NCBI GenBank assembly: GCA_019118525.1
Contig: DWYV01000027.1
Location: forward strand, 1-64,000
Length of the DNA: 64,000 nt
From: Candidatus Bariatricus faecipullorum
GTDB lineage: Bacteria; Bacillota; Clostridia; Lachnospirales; Lachnospiraceae
Direction of reading: 5' to 3'
Below the pieces are notes generated by a model. The model did not search any database. It saw only the letters and a list, made by a program, of their open reading frames with translations, and was not told the DNA's origin. How positions within the stretch are numbered: the first letter of the stretch is position 1; each line of letters opens with the position of its first letter. Positions 50,553 to 58,909 of the stretch are shown in pieces. The position numbers and the translations under genes are program-made.

Positions 50553-50889
50553 TCCCGGTAAACGTACCGTCATAAATCAGGCCTTTCCCGCAGCTCGGGC
50601 TTCGGGGCTGTAAGATAACAGTCCCGGCCCCGGCCTCGCGGACACGTTCCAGCTCCTTTTCGGCTCCTCTCTGAAAAAATTCCGTCACATCTTCCCCTGT
50701 TCTGCTGATTACTTTTTCTCCCCGGATTTCACTGCTGATTCTGGGCACCGGAAGACCACCCGCACATTCCGGGCAGACTGTGATATACTCCTGATTCTTC
50801 AGAAATTCGCACAGCTTTTCATTGTAATTATTCCCGCCGTTATACTTGCAGTTTATCCCGCACAGGCAGGCGCTGACCGCATATTTCAT
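50437..50889 (-). CDS. DUF523-type cysteine-rich protein
   Basis: A 150-residue cytoplasmic protein with the DUF523 pattern: SACLCGINCKYNG at the start, VCPECAGGLPVPR and RSPSCGKG with conserved Cys. The function is unknown, and a metal- or thiol-related role is only a guess. AGGAGAAGGAACC precedes the ATG. The 3' part overlaps the acyltransferase gene by 116 bases. Confidence 0.9.
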   Translation of the reverse strand: MKYAVSACLCGINCKYNGGNNYNEKLCEFLKNQEYITVCPECAGGLPVPRISSEIRGEKVISRTGEDVTEFFQRGAEKELERVREAGAGTVILQPRSPSCGKGLIYDGTFTGTKIPGNGIFVRRLLEEGFDCLTVDEFLATYGTETDSKQ

Positions 50890-50918
50890 GGTTCCTTCTC
50901 CTGTCCTCTTTCTATATC

Positions 50919-51194
50919 CTATATCCTGGCCAGCCCGCAGAATACGTCCACCGCCGTTTCCAGAATCTCATCGTTAAAATCATATTCCGCCGTGTGTACC
51001 TGGGGGTAGTCCCGTCCGCACCCTTTGGCCTCCTGACGGACCAGTTCTGCACAGGCACTGTCATTCACGGTCTCCGGGAACACATCGCAGGTCTCAAAAC
51101 CGGCCTGAAGCCCCTCTTCCTCTGCGCACGCTTTCGCATAGCTGCAAATTCCCGTCTCCAGCTTTTCCAGGTCTCTGTCATAGCAGGGCCGCAC
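50919..51194 (-). pseudogene. Remnant of an M20-type amidohydrolase, C-terminal fragment
   Basis: A 91-codon frame whose end, CGRDYPQVHTAEYDFNDEIL, resembles the C-terminus of M20-family amidohydrolases, which are normally about 380-400 residues. No catalytic metal-binding N-terminal region exists upstream, where 51195-51394 shows no continuation. It is interpreted as a decayed gene. Translation from the ATG at 51194 cannot be excluded. Confidence 0.55.
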
Positions 51195-51394
51195 AGATTT
51201 CCCCGCCCCGTCTGCCTGACCGTGACAGCAGGCATAGAACCAGCGCCTCCTTATGATTTCCTACTTTACCACGGCAGGATCCACTCCGCAATATTCTTTT
51301 TGCAGATTTGCCGTGTGCGTCCTCCCAGGGGTGGCATATGCACAGCGTATGCTATATAATGGAGGAAACAGCATCAGGAAAGGAATCACATACC

Positions 51395-52144
51395 ATGAAA
51401 CGCAATATCCGTTTACTTCTGGAATACGACGGCTCCCGCTACCAGGGCTGGCAGAGACTGGGAAAATCCTCCGTCTCTACCACCATTCAGGGAAAGCTGG
51501 AAGGCGTCCTCTCCCGCATGACCGGAGAAGACATTCAGGTAACCGGCTCGGGCCGCACCGATGCCGGGGTCCATGCCCGCGGCCAGGTAGCCAATTTTCA
51601 TACAGACTGTACGCTTTCCTGCCGGGAAATCCGGGACTATCTGACCGCCTACCTGCCCCAGGACATCGGCGTACGGGAAGTCACGGAGGCCAAAGAGCGT
51701 TTTCACAGCCGGCTGAACGCTACTTCCAAGACCTATCTGTACCGGCTGGGACTGCCGGGATATTCTCACGTATTTTCCCGGAAATACATCTGGCTTCTGC
51801 CGGAGACGCCGGATATCTCCCGCATGCAGAAAGCCGCCGCGCTTCTGGAAGGAACCCATGATTTTCAGGGATTCTCTTCTGTGAAAAAAACAAAAAAATC
51901 CACAGTCCGGGAACTGTATTCGGTTACCGTGGAGCAGAAAGGGACGGAAATTCACATTCTTTATCAGGGAAACGGATTTCTCTACAATATGGTGCGGATT
52001 CTCACCGGCACTCTGGTGGAAACCGGCCTTGGCCAGCGGGAACCGGAGCAGATTTTGGCTGTATTTTCCTCTCTCGACCGGGCAGACGCCGGGATGACCG
52101 CCCCGCCTCAGGGGCTGTGCCTGATGGAAGTAACCTATGATTAA
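51395..52144 (+). CDS. truA: tRNA pseudouridine(38-40) synthase
   Basis: A 249-residue enzyme that modifies U38-U40 in the tRNA anticodon stem. The catalytic Asp56 is in GSGRTDAGVHARGQVANF; GFLYNMVRILTGTLVE closes the active site. The ATG at 51395 is the conserved family start; the AGGAAAGG site is slightly distant. Confidence 0.95.
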   Translation: MKRNIRLLLEYDGSRYQGWQRLGKSSVSTTIQGKLEGVLSRMTGEDIQVTGSGRTDAGVHARGQVANFHTDCTLSCREIRDYLTAYLPQDIGVREVTEAKERFHSRLNATSKTYLYRLGLPGYSHVFSRKYIWLLPETPDISRMQKAAALLEGTHDFQGFSSVKKTKKSTVRELYSVTVEQKGTEIHILYQGNGFLYNMVRILTGTLVETGLGQREPEQILAVFSSLDRADAGMTAPPQGLCLMEVTYD

Positions 52145-52167
52145 CAGACAAAAGAGGAAGTGATACC

Positions 52168-52920
52168 ATGAATACAACTGTAAGTACTGTATATTTTTCT
52201 CCTACGGGAAACACAAAGAAAACGGTGGAGGCCATGGCTTCTGCCATCCGTCCTGAATTTCAGACCTTTGACATTACCGTCTGTCCGCCGGAGCAGGAAA
52301 CTGCGTTTACCGGAAGGGATTTTGTGATTTTCGGCGTACCGGTATATGCGGGCCGGGTTCCCGCACCGGCGGCGGAAAGACTCCGGCATTTCCGGGGAGA
52401 CGCTACCCCCTGCCTGGCCGTGGTCACCTACGGGAACCGGCACTATGACGACGCCCTGCTGGAGCTTGCGCAGCTGCTGAAATCCCAGGGCTTTCTCCTG
52501 AAAGGCGGAGCGGCTCTGGTAGCCAGACATACCTATGGCAGGATTCAGACCGAGCGGCCGGACCGTGCTGACCTGGAAGCAGACCGGGCTTTTGCCCGGC
52601 GGGCCTTTGAAAAGCCGGAAGGTGCACCGGAACCGTCCATCCCCGGAAATATTCCTTACCGGGACGGCACGCTTCACACGGTTTTTCGTCCCTTGACCTC
52701 ATCCGCCTGTACCAGGTGCGGGCTGTGCGTCCGGAACTGTCCCGTCCAGGCCATCGGGGAAGACTGCGTCACAGTCACAGACGCCTGTCTCTCCTGCTTC
52801 CGCTGTATCCGGCAGTGTCCCGCCGGAGCCAAAAACATGGATACCCCGGAATATCAGGAATTTGCGGAAATGTTTACCGAAAAACTGAAAGAGCGGCGGG
52901 AAAACGAATATTTTCTATAA
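52168..52920 (+). CDS. EFR1-type flavodoxin-ferredoxin protein
   Basis: A 250-residue redox protein. The N-terminal flavodoxin-like domain has the FMN loop YFSPTGNTKKT and FGVPVYAGRVP. Two 4Fe-4S motifs follow: CTRCGLCVRNCP and CLSCFRCIRQCP. The family carries electrons in anaerobes; partners are unknown. It starts 23 bases after truA and overlaps the convergent Cof phosphatase by six bases. Confidence 0.93.
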   Translation: MNTTVSTVYFSPTGNTKKTVEAMASAIRPEFQTFDITVCPPEQETAFTGRDFVIFGVPVYAGRVPAPAAERLRHFRGDATPCLAVVTYGNRHYDDALLELAQLLKSQGFLLKGGAALVARHTYGRIQTERPDRADLEADRAFARRAFEKPEGAPEPSIPGNIPYRDGTLHTVFRPLTSSACTRCGLCVRNCPVQAIGEDCVTVTDACLSCFRCIRQCPAGAKNMDTPEYQEFAEMFTEKLKERRENEYFL

Positions 52921-53751
52921 TCCGCTCTCTTCCAGAATCCAGCGGATTCCTTCTGCCACGCCTGCCCTGTCAAAGGCGGAAACCACTTTGTCCGCCGCTT
53001 CCCGGCAGGCAGGCACCGCATTTTCCACGGCAAAGCCTGTTCCGGCAAACCGGAGCAGGCCGCAGTCGTTTTCCCCGTCTCCAAAAGCGGCCAGATTTTC
53101 CCGTTCCAGTCCCAGGCGGGCCATCAGAAATTCTGCCGCTTTTTCTTTGCCTGCATTTTTATGGGATATTTCCAGAAGCTGGGGAACAGAAGAAGTGACA
53201 TAAATATCCTCCACTTCCTTTTCCAGGTACTCCCAGATTCGTTTTTTCTTCTCCGGCTCCTTTACCACAATATCCAGGCTGTCCAGATTCTCCCGGTTTT
53301 CCAGCAGAAAGGTCTCCATATCCGCCACCGGCGTCCGGGTCCTTTGGATGTAAGGAAGCACGCCGGGACCGGCCCCGTACCGTACCGGGTCCTCTACATA
53401 CCTGTCCTGGGCATAGCCTTTTCCTTCTATAAACGCCTCAAACAGAATCCCCTCGGCCTTTGTTTTTTCCAGTACGGTGCAGACCGATTCCGGCGTCAGT
53501 TTATACTGCACCAGGCAGGCGCCCGTCCGCAAATCATATACCGAAGCGCCATTGGATGTAATGGCATACCGGAAAGCCGGAAGATGGAAGATTTCCTCCG
53601 GCAGGGCCCCCAGAGGCCTTCCGCTGGCTGCCACGAAGAGAATTCCCTTTTCTGCCGCCCTCTGAATAGCGGCCCGGTTCTCCTCTCCCAGGCTCTCCGG
53701 GAGGGCCAGCGCCGTCTTGTCCAGATCCATGGCGATACACCTGATTTTCAT
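52915..53751 (-). CDS. Cof-type HAD-IIB phosphatase
   Basis: A 278-residue HAD hydrolase with motif I MDLDKTAL, motif II VAASGRPLGAL, and GDGENDCGLLRFAG as motif IV. The C2B cap domain lies between. It dephosphorylates sugar phosphates or cofactors (FMN, pyridoxal phosphate) in this family; specificity is unknown. AGAAGGAGGAAC precedes the ATG. Confidence 0.93.
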   Translation of the reverse strand: MKIRCIAMDLDKTALALPESLGEENRAAIQRAAEKGILFVAASGRPLGALPEEIFHLPAFRYAITSNGASVYDLRTGACLVQYKLTPESVCTVLEKTKAEGILFEAFIEGKGYAQDRYVEDPVRYGAGPGVLPYIQRTRTPVADMETFLLENRENLDSLDIVVKEPEKKKRIWEYLEKEVEDIYVTSSVPQLLEISHKNAGKEKAAEFLMARLGLERENLAAFGDGENDCGLLRFAGTGFAVENAVPACREAADKVVSAFDRAGVAEGIRWILEESGL

Positions 53752-53784
53752 TCTGAAGTTCCTCCTTCTGTAAATTCTGCCTTC

Positions 53785-54159
53785 TCAGATTCCCGTTTCC
53801 TCAAAGAGACACCGGAGGGCCTCCGCCTCTTCCAGCGAAGGTTTCCATCCGTATCTTTGCATGTCGGTCTGCCAGCCTTCTTCCGTCCGCCATACCTCCA
53901 CGCCCTCTGCTTCCAGCAGAAGCTTCTGCATGTCCCACACCTCAAAGGCGGCGGCTCCGCTCAGCCGTCCCTGGGCATTCACGACCCGGTGAGCCGGGAC
54001 CTCGCCCAGACGGCCCGTGCGCAGGGCGTAGCCTACCTGGCGGGCGTTTCGGGGGAACCCGCACAGCAGGGCAATCTGCCCATAGGAAGCCACTCTTCCT
54101 TCCGGTATCTGCCGGCATACTATCCCTGCCCGCTTGTAGAAATCCACGTTTTCATCCAT
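53785..54159 (-). CDS. Alkyltransferase-like (ATL) DNA-repair protein
   Basis: A 124-residue MGMT-fold protein (RVASYGQIALLCGFPRNARQVGYALR). The alkyl-acceptor motif PCHRV is replaced by PAHRV (Ala56), so it cannot accept alkyl groups. Such ATL proteins are known to bind O6-alkylguanine and hand the site to nucleotide excision repair. The Ala (rather than the more usual Trp) is noteworthy. The ATG at 54159 is chosen; the frame is open upstream. Confidence 0.88.
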   Translation of the reverse strand: MDENVDFYKRAGIVCRQIPEGRVASYGQIALLCGFPRNARQVGYALRTGRLGEVPAHRVVNAQGRLSGAAAFEVWDMQKLLLEAEGVEVWRTEEGWQTDMQRYGWKPSLEEAEALRCLFEETGI

Positions 54160-54259
54160 CTGCTTCACCGCCTTTTCTCTGCTGTCATTATATACACGCT
54201 TCTTTTTCAGGGTCAAGAATATCCCGGCGTCCCTTTTCAAAAAAATTTTAAAAAAAGTG

Positions 54260-54288
54260 TTGACTTTCTATGTATCGAGTGTTATAGT
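54260..54288 (+). promoter_or_regulatory. Promoter of the hsp20 gene
   Basis: TTGACT (54260-54265) and TATAGT (54283-54288) are separated by 17 bases. No CIRCE element is visible. A leader of about 150 bases follows. Confidence 0.75.
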
Positions 54289-54388
54289 ACATATAGAACA
54301 AAGGAAGAGGTAAAAATCCTCCGGAGTTCACAAAAAGGGAACCGCTCCGGCGGGGCCCGGCAGAAATTGTACATCGACACCTCGGATT

Positions 54389-54436
54389 TCTCCGACAGTG
54401 CTAAAAATCAAAAATCGTTTGTCAGAAGAAAGGAGA
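54389..54436 (+). promoter_or_regulatory. Possible RNA thermosensor stem in the hsp20 leader
   Basis: TCTCC (54389-54393) can pair with GGAGA (54432-54436) of the ribosome site, supported by an inner GACA/TGTC pairing. This would mask translation start at low temperature. The pairing is short and includes a large bulge, so it is only a candidate. Confidence 0.3.
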
Positions 54437-54444
54437 CATGACTT

Positions 54445-54897
54445 ATGATGATGCCTAGTATTTTTGGAGAAGACTTATTTGATGATGACTGGATGGATTT
54501 CCCGTTTGAAAGGACTTTCTGGGGACGGAAGAACCCGCTGTTTGGACGTCACGCAAAAAACATGATGAAGACAGATGTAAGGGAAACGGATTCCACGTAT
54601 GAAATGGACATCGACCTTCCGGGATTTAAGAAAGATGAGATTACCGTCAGTCTGGAAAACGGTTACCTGAACATTCAGGCCGCGAAAGGACTGGACAAAG
54701 ATAAGAAAGATAAAAAAGGCAATTATATCCGGCAGGAGCGTTACGCCGGTTCCGTAGGCCGCAGCTTCTATGTAGGAGACGCCTACAGCCAGGAGGACGT
54801 AAAGGCCAGATATGAAAACGGTATTCTGAAACTGACCCTTCCGAAGAAGGACCAGAAAGCAGTTACATCCAGTAACACAATCGCCATTGAAGGCTAA
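54445..54897 (+). CDS. Hsp20/alpha-crystallin small heat-shock protein
   Basis: A 150-residue chaperone. The alpha-crystallin domain runs from about residue 45 (VRETDSTYEMDIDLPGFKKD, then YLNIQAAK) to ENGILKLTLPKK, with the C-terminal anchoring part SNTIAIEG. It holds unfolded proteins in a refoldable state. Three ATG codons in a row leave the exact start open; AAAGGAGAC precedes. Confidence 0.95.
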   Translation: MMMPSIFGEDLFDDDWMDFPFERTFWGRKNPLFGRHAKNMMKTDVRETDSTYEMDIDLPGFKKDEITVSLENGYLNIQAAKGLDKDKKDKKGNYIRQERYAGSVGRSFYVGDAYSQEDVKARYENGILKLTLPKKDQKAVTSSNTIAIEG

Positions 54898-54934
54898 TGC
54901 CTTTGATTTTGATACTATCCTCTTTTTATCCAGT

Positions 54935-54982
54935 AAGGCGGGGCTGCTGCACAAATAAAAGTGCAGTGGCCCCGCCTTTTTT
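54935..54982 (+). terminator. Terminator after hsp20
   Basis: A 17-bp near-perfect stem (AAGGCGGGGCTGCTGCAC with GTGCAGTGGCCCCGCCTT) is followed by TTTTTT. Confidence 0.92.
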
Positions 54983-55039
54983 AGTGGAACATATTTTGAT
55001 AAGAATAAATCCGATTTTTCTAAAACACTTTATCAGTTA

Positions 55040-55068
55040 TTGACAATATAAAACAGTTGTAGTACAAT
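55040..55068 (+). promoter_or_regulatory. Promoter of the RelBE-type operon
   Basis: TTGACA (55040-55045) and TACAAT (55063-55068) are 17 bases apart, directly before the antitoxin gene. Confidence 0.75.
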
Positions 55069-55093
55069 GTATTACAAGAAAGGAGATGATATT

Positions 55094-55315
55094 ATGTCTT
55101 TTTCCATTAGATTATCTGAGGAAGAAAGATCTCTTGCTGAAAGCTACGCAAAACTTCACTCTATATCGTTGGGCGAAGCATTCAAAAGAGCACTGTTCCA
55201 GCAGATTGAAGACGAGTACGATATTACTGTTGCCGCTGAAGCCTATGACGAATATGTGAAAAACGGATGTAAAAGCAGACCTGTCTCCAAGCTGTGGGAG
55301 GAGCTGGATTTATGA
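55094..55315 (+). CDS. RelB-like/DUF6290 ribbon-helix-helix antitoxin
   Basis: A 73-residue protein. MSFSIRLSEEERSLAESYAK, then ISLGEAFKRAL, is a ribbon-helix-helix DNA-binding domain. The C-terminal tail would wrap the toxin. AAAGGAGATGATATT precedes the ATG, and the stop overlaps the toxin start by four bases (ATGA). It is expected to neutralise the toxin and repress the operon. Confidence 0.9.
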   Translation: MSFSIRLSEEERSLAESYAKLHSISLGEAFKRALFQQIEDEYDITVAAEAYDEYVKNGCKSRPVSKLWEELDL

Positions 55316-55581
55316 AATACAGCGTAGAGACAACGGCAAGATTCGACAAAGAATTTAAAAAACTGGATAAGTACACACAGCGCATGATAAAAAGCTGGAT
55401 TGACAAAAATCTTGTCGGCACAGAAAATCCTCGTCTTCATGGCAGAGGGCTGACCGCAAATAGAGGCGAACAATGGAGATACAGAATAGGTGATTATCGT
55501 CTAATCTGTCAGATTAATGATAACAAACTGGTCATACTTGCATTGTCTGTAGGCCATAGGCGAGAAGTTTATGAAAGATAA
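55312..55581 (+). CDS. RelE/ParE-family toxin
   Basis: An 89-residue protein with the RelE/ParE fold (TARFDKEFKKLDKYTQRMIK, then RYRIGDYRLICQI and VGHRREVY). The terminal GHRREVY and Arg-rich positions suit a RelE-like ribosome-dependent mRNA interferase, though ParE-type gyrase action is possible. Lower GC content than neighbours suggests acquisition. Confidence 0.9.
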   Translation: MKYSVETTARFDKEFKKLDKYTQRMIKSWIDKNLVGTENPRLHGRGLTANRGEQWRYRIGDYRLICQINDNKLVILALSVGHRREVYER

Positions 55582-55614
55582 ACGAAGATTAAAACAAAAT
55601 AATATACGACTGTA

Positions 55615-55668
55615 AACGGGGCTGCCTCACCGCCTTCCTAAGCGTTGATGGGCGGCCCCGTCTTTTTC
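55615..55668 (+). terminator. Terminator after the toxin gene
   Basis: ACGGGGC and GCCCCGT arms close a larger loop and are followed by CTTTTTC. It reaches the convergent sbcC stop. Confidence 0.7.
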
Positions 55669-58600
55669 ATTCCCTGGAAAAATCCGACCAGGAAATCCGG
55701 CTTCCTTTTTCCGTCCGTGTCACCACCAGTTTCCGGTCTATCTGCTCTTTCAGTTCCGGCACATGGGATATCAGTCCTATCATACTGCGGCTTCCGGCCA
55801 GTTCCTGCAGAATCTGAATGGCCCGGAAGCGGGTATCCTCATCCAGGGAACCGAATCCTTCATCGATAAACATCGCGTCCACCCGGACATTGCCCGCCGT
55901 GCTCTGAATCACATCCGCCATTCCCAGCGCCATGGCAAGGGCCGCCAGGAAGGACTCTCCACCGGAAAGTGTCCGGATATCTCTTCTCTTTCCCGTCTCC
56001 ATACTGTATACATCCAGGTCCAGACCCACCTCGCCCCGTTTCCCCAGGCTGTCCAGGAGACGGCAGGCCAGCAGAAACCTGCCCTCTGCCATTTTTTCCA
56101 GCCGCCGGTTGGCCGCGTGAATCATCTGCTGAAAATACTGGCGCTGGACATAGGTCTGAAAATCCAGACCTGCCTCGCCGCTTCGTTTCCCATTGGCAAC
56201 CGCATAGAGACCGTGTACCAGGCCATACTGTTCCTCCAGCTTTTCCCGTTTCGCCCACAGTTTTTTCAGGCTGTCCAGGGTACGGAGGTTCTGCTTCTTC
56301 GCGGCCGCGGTTCGCCCCAGTTCTGCGGTCAGTCTGCTCTCTTCTTCCTGCCGCTCCTTCAGCCGGGCTTCCGCCTCCCCGGTATTCTGCCGCGCCAGCC
56401 CCTGCTCTTTCCCGGCCCGGCTCCGGTAGAGTTCTTCTGCCGCGCGGACAGCTTCCCGGGCCGCCAGAAGGGCCTTCTTCCATTCCTCCACTTCCTGCTC
56501 CAGGAGCGCTCTCTCCCGGGGGCTTCGCAGGGCGGCGTGAAATGTCTCTTCCGTAAATCCGGCTGCTTCCAGCACCTGGGCAAAATGGGTCTCCTCCTGG
56601 TCTTTCTGCTGCCGCAGTTTCTCTTCCCGGGCGGTTTCCGCCTGCCAGGTTCCGTCCAGTTCCCGGGCTTTCTGGCCTGCCTCTTCCCAGTGCTGTCTGG
56701 CGCTTCGCTCCTGCTCTTCCAGTTCCTGCTTCTCTTTCCGGGCTCGTTCCAGTGCCTCCCTGGCCTGCTGTTCTTCTTCGTAGGGAAGCTGTCCCCGCAG
56801 AAGCTGCTCTTCCTGGCGTTCTTCTGCCTCCCGGACCTTCAGCTCCTGAAGCCGCTGCTCCTGCTTTGTCTGGTCTTTGGCCAGGGCCTCAAGCTGTTTC
56901 CGGGCAGTCTCTTCCTTTCCTGCAATTTCCTCTGCCTCTTTCCGGGCCCTTTCCGCCTCCTGCACCTGCCGGTGCAGGGCGAGGGTTTCCTGCCGCTTCT
57001 TTTCCAGCAGGGCGGCAACATTTCCGGCGTCCACACCTGCGTTCACGCCTGTTTTCACACCTGCGTCCATACCTGCTTCCACGTCCGCTCCCGAAGAATC
57101 CTCCCCGGCTGTTTCCGGATACTCGGCCGCCTGCTCCTTAGCCTGACGGCACAGCCGGGAAACGGTTTCCCGGAGGGTTATCACCGCTTCCGTCTGGGTC
57201 TGTCTTCTGGTTTCCTCTTCTTCCCGGCGCGTTCTGGCCTCTTCCACTTCCTTCTGGGTGGGCGCCTCCGCCGGAAGGGTACAGAGTTCCGGGTGGTGCA
57301 GGGAGCCGCACACCGGGCAGGGCGTGCCTTCCGCCAGGTCTTTTGCCAGAATTCCCGCCTGGGCCTCCAGAAATCTACGGTACAGATTCTGGTAAAGCAC
57401 CTCTGCTTCCTGACAAGTATTCTGGATGCCTGCCAGGACGCGCTGTTCCCGGTTAAGCTTCCCGGTTTCTTCCGCCAGTTCTGCCAGCAGACGTTCCAGT
57501 TTTTCCAGGCTCCGGCACTGTCTTTCTGCCTCCCGGACCTCTGCTTCCAGTCCCGGCAGACGCCCTCCCTTTTCCATAAGCTGTTCCCGTCTGCTTTTCA
57601 GTTCCTCAAAAGCGGCGCGCCCGGTCTCTTCCTGCCTGCGGACACGGTCCAGTTCCTTTTGGGCCGCTTCTCTTTCCCTGCGGGCTATATTCAGCTTTTC
57701 CCGGGCCTGCCCCCACTCCCGGTAACGTCCCAGGGCGTCCTGGAGCCGGGTCATCTTCTGGTCCAGACCGGGCAGGGTCGCCTCCTTTTTTGCCAGCGCC
57801 TCGTCCAGACTGGCCCGTGCACTCTCCTGTCTGCTGCGGGTGCGCGCCTGCTCTTCCCTGATATCCTTTAAATGTTCCCGGATTTCCTCTGCCTCCCGGC
57901 GCCGTTCATCCCGAAGGCGGGCGGCTTCCCTCAAAGTCTCTGCCCGGCGGGCGGCCTCTGCTTCCCCGGCCTGCCGATTCCGTTCCTCCTTCCGGGCTTC
58001 CAGTTCCGCCAGACGCTCCTTTTTCTCCTGATATGCTTCCAGCAGACGGTTGTTTTCCCGAATTCGTTCCAGAAACTGTTCCAGTTCTCCCTGACGCCTG
58101 CGGTTTTCCCTGCTTTCTTCCTGAAGAAGACGCTCTTTTTCCTTCTGTTCTTCCACTATCTGTTCCAGCAGGCGCTCTTGTTCTCCCTGGCCTCCAAGCT
58201 CACGTTCCCGGGCAGTTTCCCAGTCCTCACTGTATACACTGTCTTCCAGAAGTTCCACATTTCCCAGCTCATGGGAAATCAGTTTCTGGCTGTCCTCCAG
58301 CTTTCCTTTCAGCGCCAGGTCGTCCTCCCGCAGTTTCTGCTGAATCCGTCCGTAAATCCCGGTATCAAACAGACGGGAGAATATCTCTTTTCTGTCCCGG
58401 GAGGAAGCCTGCAAAAGACGCAGGTATTCCCCCTGGGCAATCATGGATACCTGGGAAAACTGATTCCGCTCCAGTCCGAGAATCTCTTTCAGCTTTTCGT
58501 TTACGTCCCGTATGGTTCCGGGATACTCTGTCCCGTCCGACAGAAGCAGGCGCACCTCCGCCTTGCATTCCACGTCCGTATAATTGCCGTCCTTATTTTT

Positions 58601-58909
58601 TCTCCTGCTTTTCCGGATATATCTCGGTTTCCGGGTCACCTGATAGCGTTCCCCTTTTTCCAGAAATTCCAGGGTCACAAAGGTTTCTTCCTCATCTTTC
58701 GCAAACTGGCTTCTCATCATGGTTCCGTCCCGCTTTCCACCGCTGCTCTCGTCGAAAAGCGCAAACATCAGCGCGTCAAACACCGTGGTTTTTCCTGCTC
58801 CGGTATCGCCGGTGATAAGGAAAAGCCCATGGTCTATTTTCTCAAAATCGATACACTGTTTCTCTCTGTATGAGCCAAATGCGGACAGCGTCAGTTTTAA
58901 AGGTTTCAC
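55667..58909 (-). CDS. sbcC: Exonuclease SbcC, SMC-like ATPase
   Basis: A 1080-residue Rad50-type protein. Walker A GDTGAGKTT is at residues 34-42, a very long antiparallel coiled coil rich in Glu, Arg and Gln occupies about 180-900, with the zinc hook CPVC (in EGTPCPVCGSLHHPE, near 500), and the C-terminal signature LSGGESFLAALA and Walker B MFIDEGFGSLDEDT. It forms the SbcCD nuclease that cuts hairpins and DNA ends. A tract of Val/Ala/Gly/Asp repeats (MDAGVKTGVNAGVDAG) within the coil is unusual. Confidence 0.96.
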   Translation of the reverse strand: MKPLKLTLSAFGSYREKQCIDFEKIDHGLFLITGDTGAGKTTVFDALMFALFDESSGGKRDGTMMRSQFAKDEEETFVTLEFLEKGERYQVTRKPRYIRKSRRKNKDGNYTDVECKAEVRLLLSDGTEYPGTIRDVNEKLKEILGLERNQFSQVSMIAQGEYLRLLQASSRDRKEIFSRLFDTGIYGRIQQKLREDDLALKGKLEDSQKLISHELGNVELLEDSVYSEDWETARERELGGQGEQERLLEQIVEEQKEKERLLQEESRENRRRQGELEQFLERIRENNRLLEAYQEKKERLAELEARKEERNRQAGEAEAARRAETLREAARLRDERRREAEEIREHLKDIREEQARTRSRQESARASLDEALAKKEATLPGLDQKMTRLQDALGRYREWGQAREKLNIARREREAAQKELDRVRRQEETGRAAFEELKSRREQLMEKGGRLPGLEAEVREAERQCRSLEKLERLLAELAEETGKLNREQRVLAGIQNTCQEAEVLYQNLYRRFLEAQAGILAKDLAEGTPCPVCGSLHHPELCTLPAEAPTQKEVEEARTRREEEETRRQTQTEAVITLRETVSRLCRQAKEQAAEYPETAGEDSSGADVEAGMDAGVKTGVNAGVDAGNVAALLEKKRQETLALHRQVQEAERARKEAEEIAGKEETARKQLEALAKDQTKQEQRLQELKVREAEERQEEQLLRGQLPYEEEQQAREALERARKEKQELEEQERSARQHWEEAGQKARELDGTWQAETAREEKLRQQKDQEETHFAQVLEAAGFTEETFHAALRSPRERALLEQEVEEWKKALLAAREAVRAAEELYRSRAGKEQGLARQNTGEAEARLKERQEEESRLTAELGRTAAAKKQNLRTLDSLKKLWAKREKLEEQYGLVHGLYAVANGKRSGEAGLDFQTYVQRQYFQQMIHAANRRLEKMAEGRFLLACRLLDSLGKRGEVGLDLDVYSMETGKRRDIRTLSGGESFLAALAMALGMADVIQSTAGNVRVDAMFIDEGFGSLDEDTRFRAIQILQELAGSRSMIGLISHVPELKEQIDRKLVVTRTEKGSRISWSDFSRE

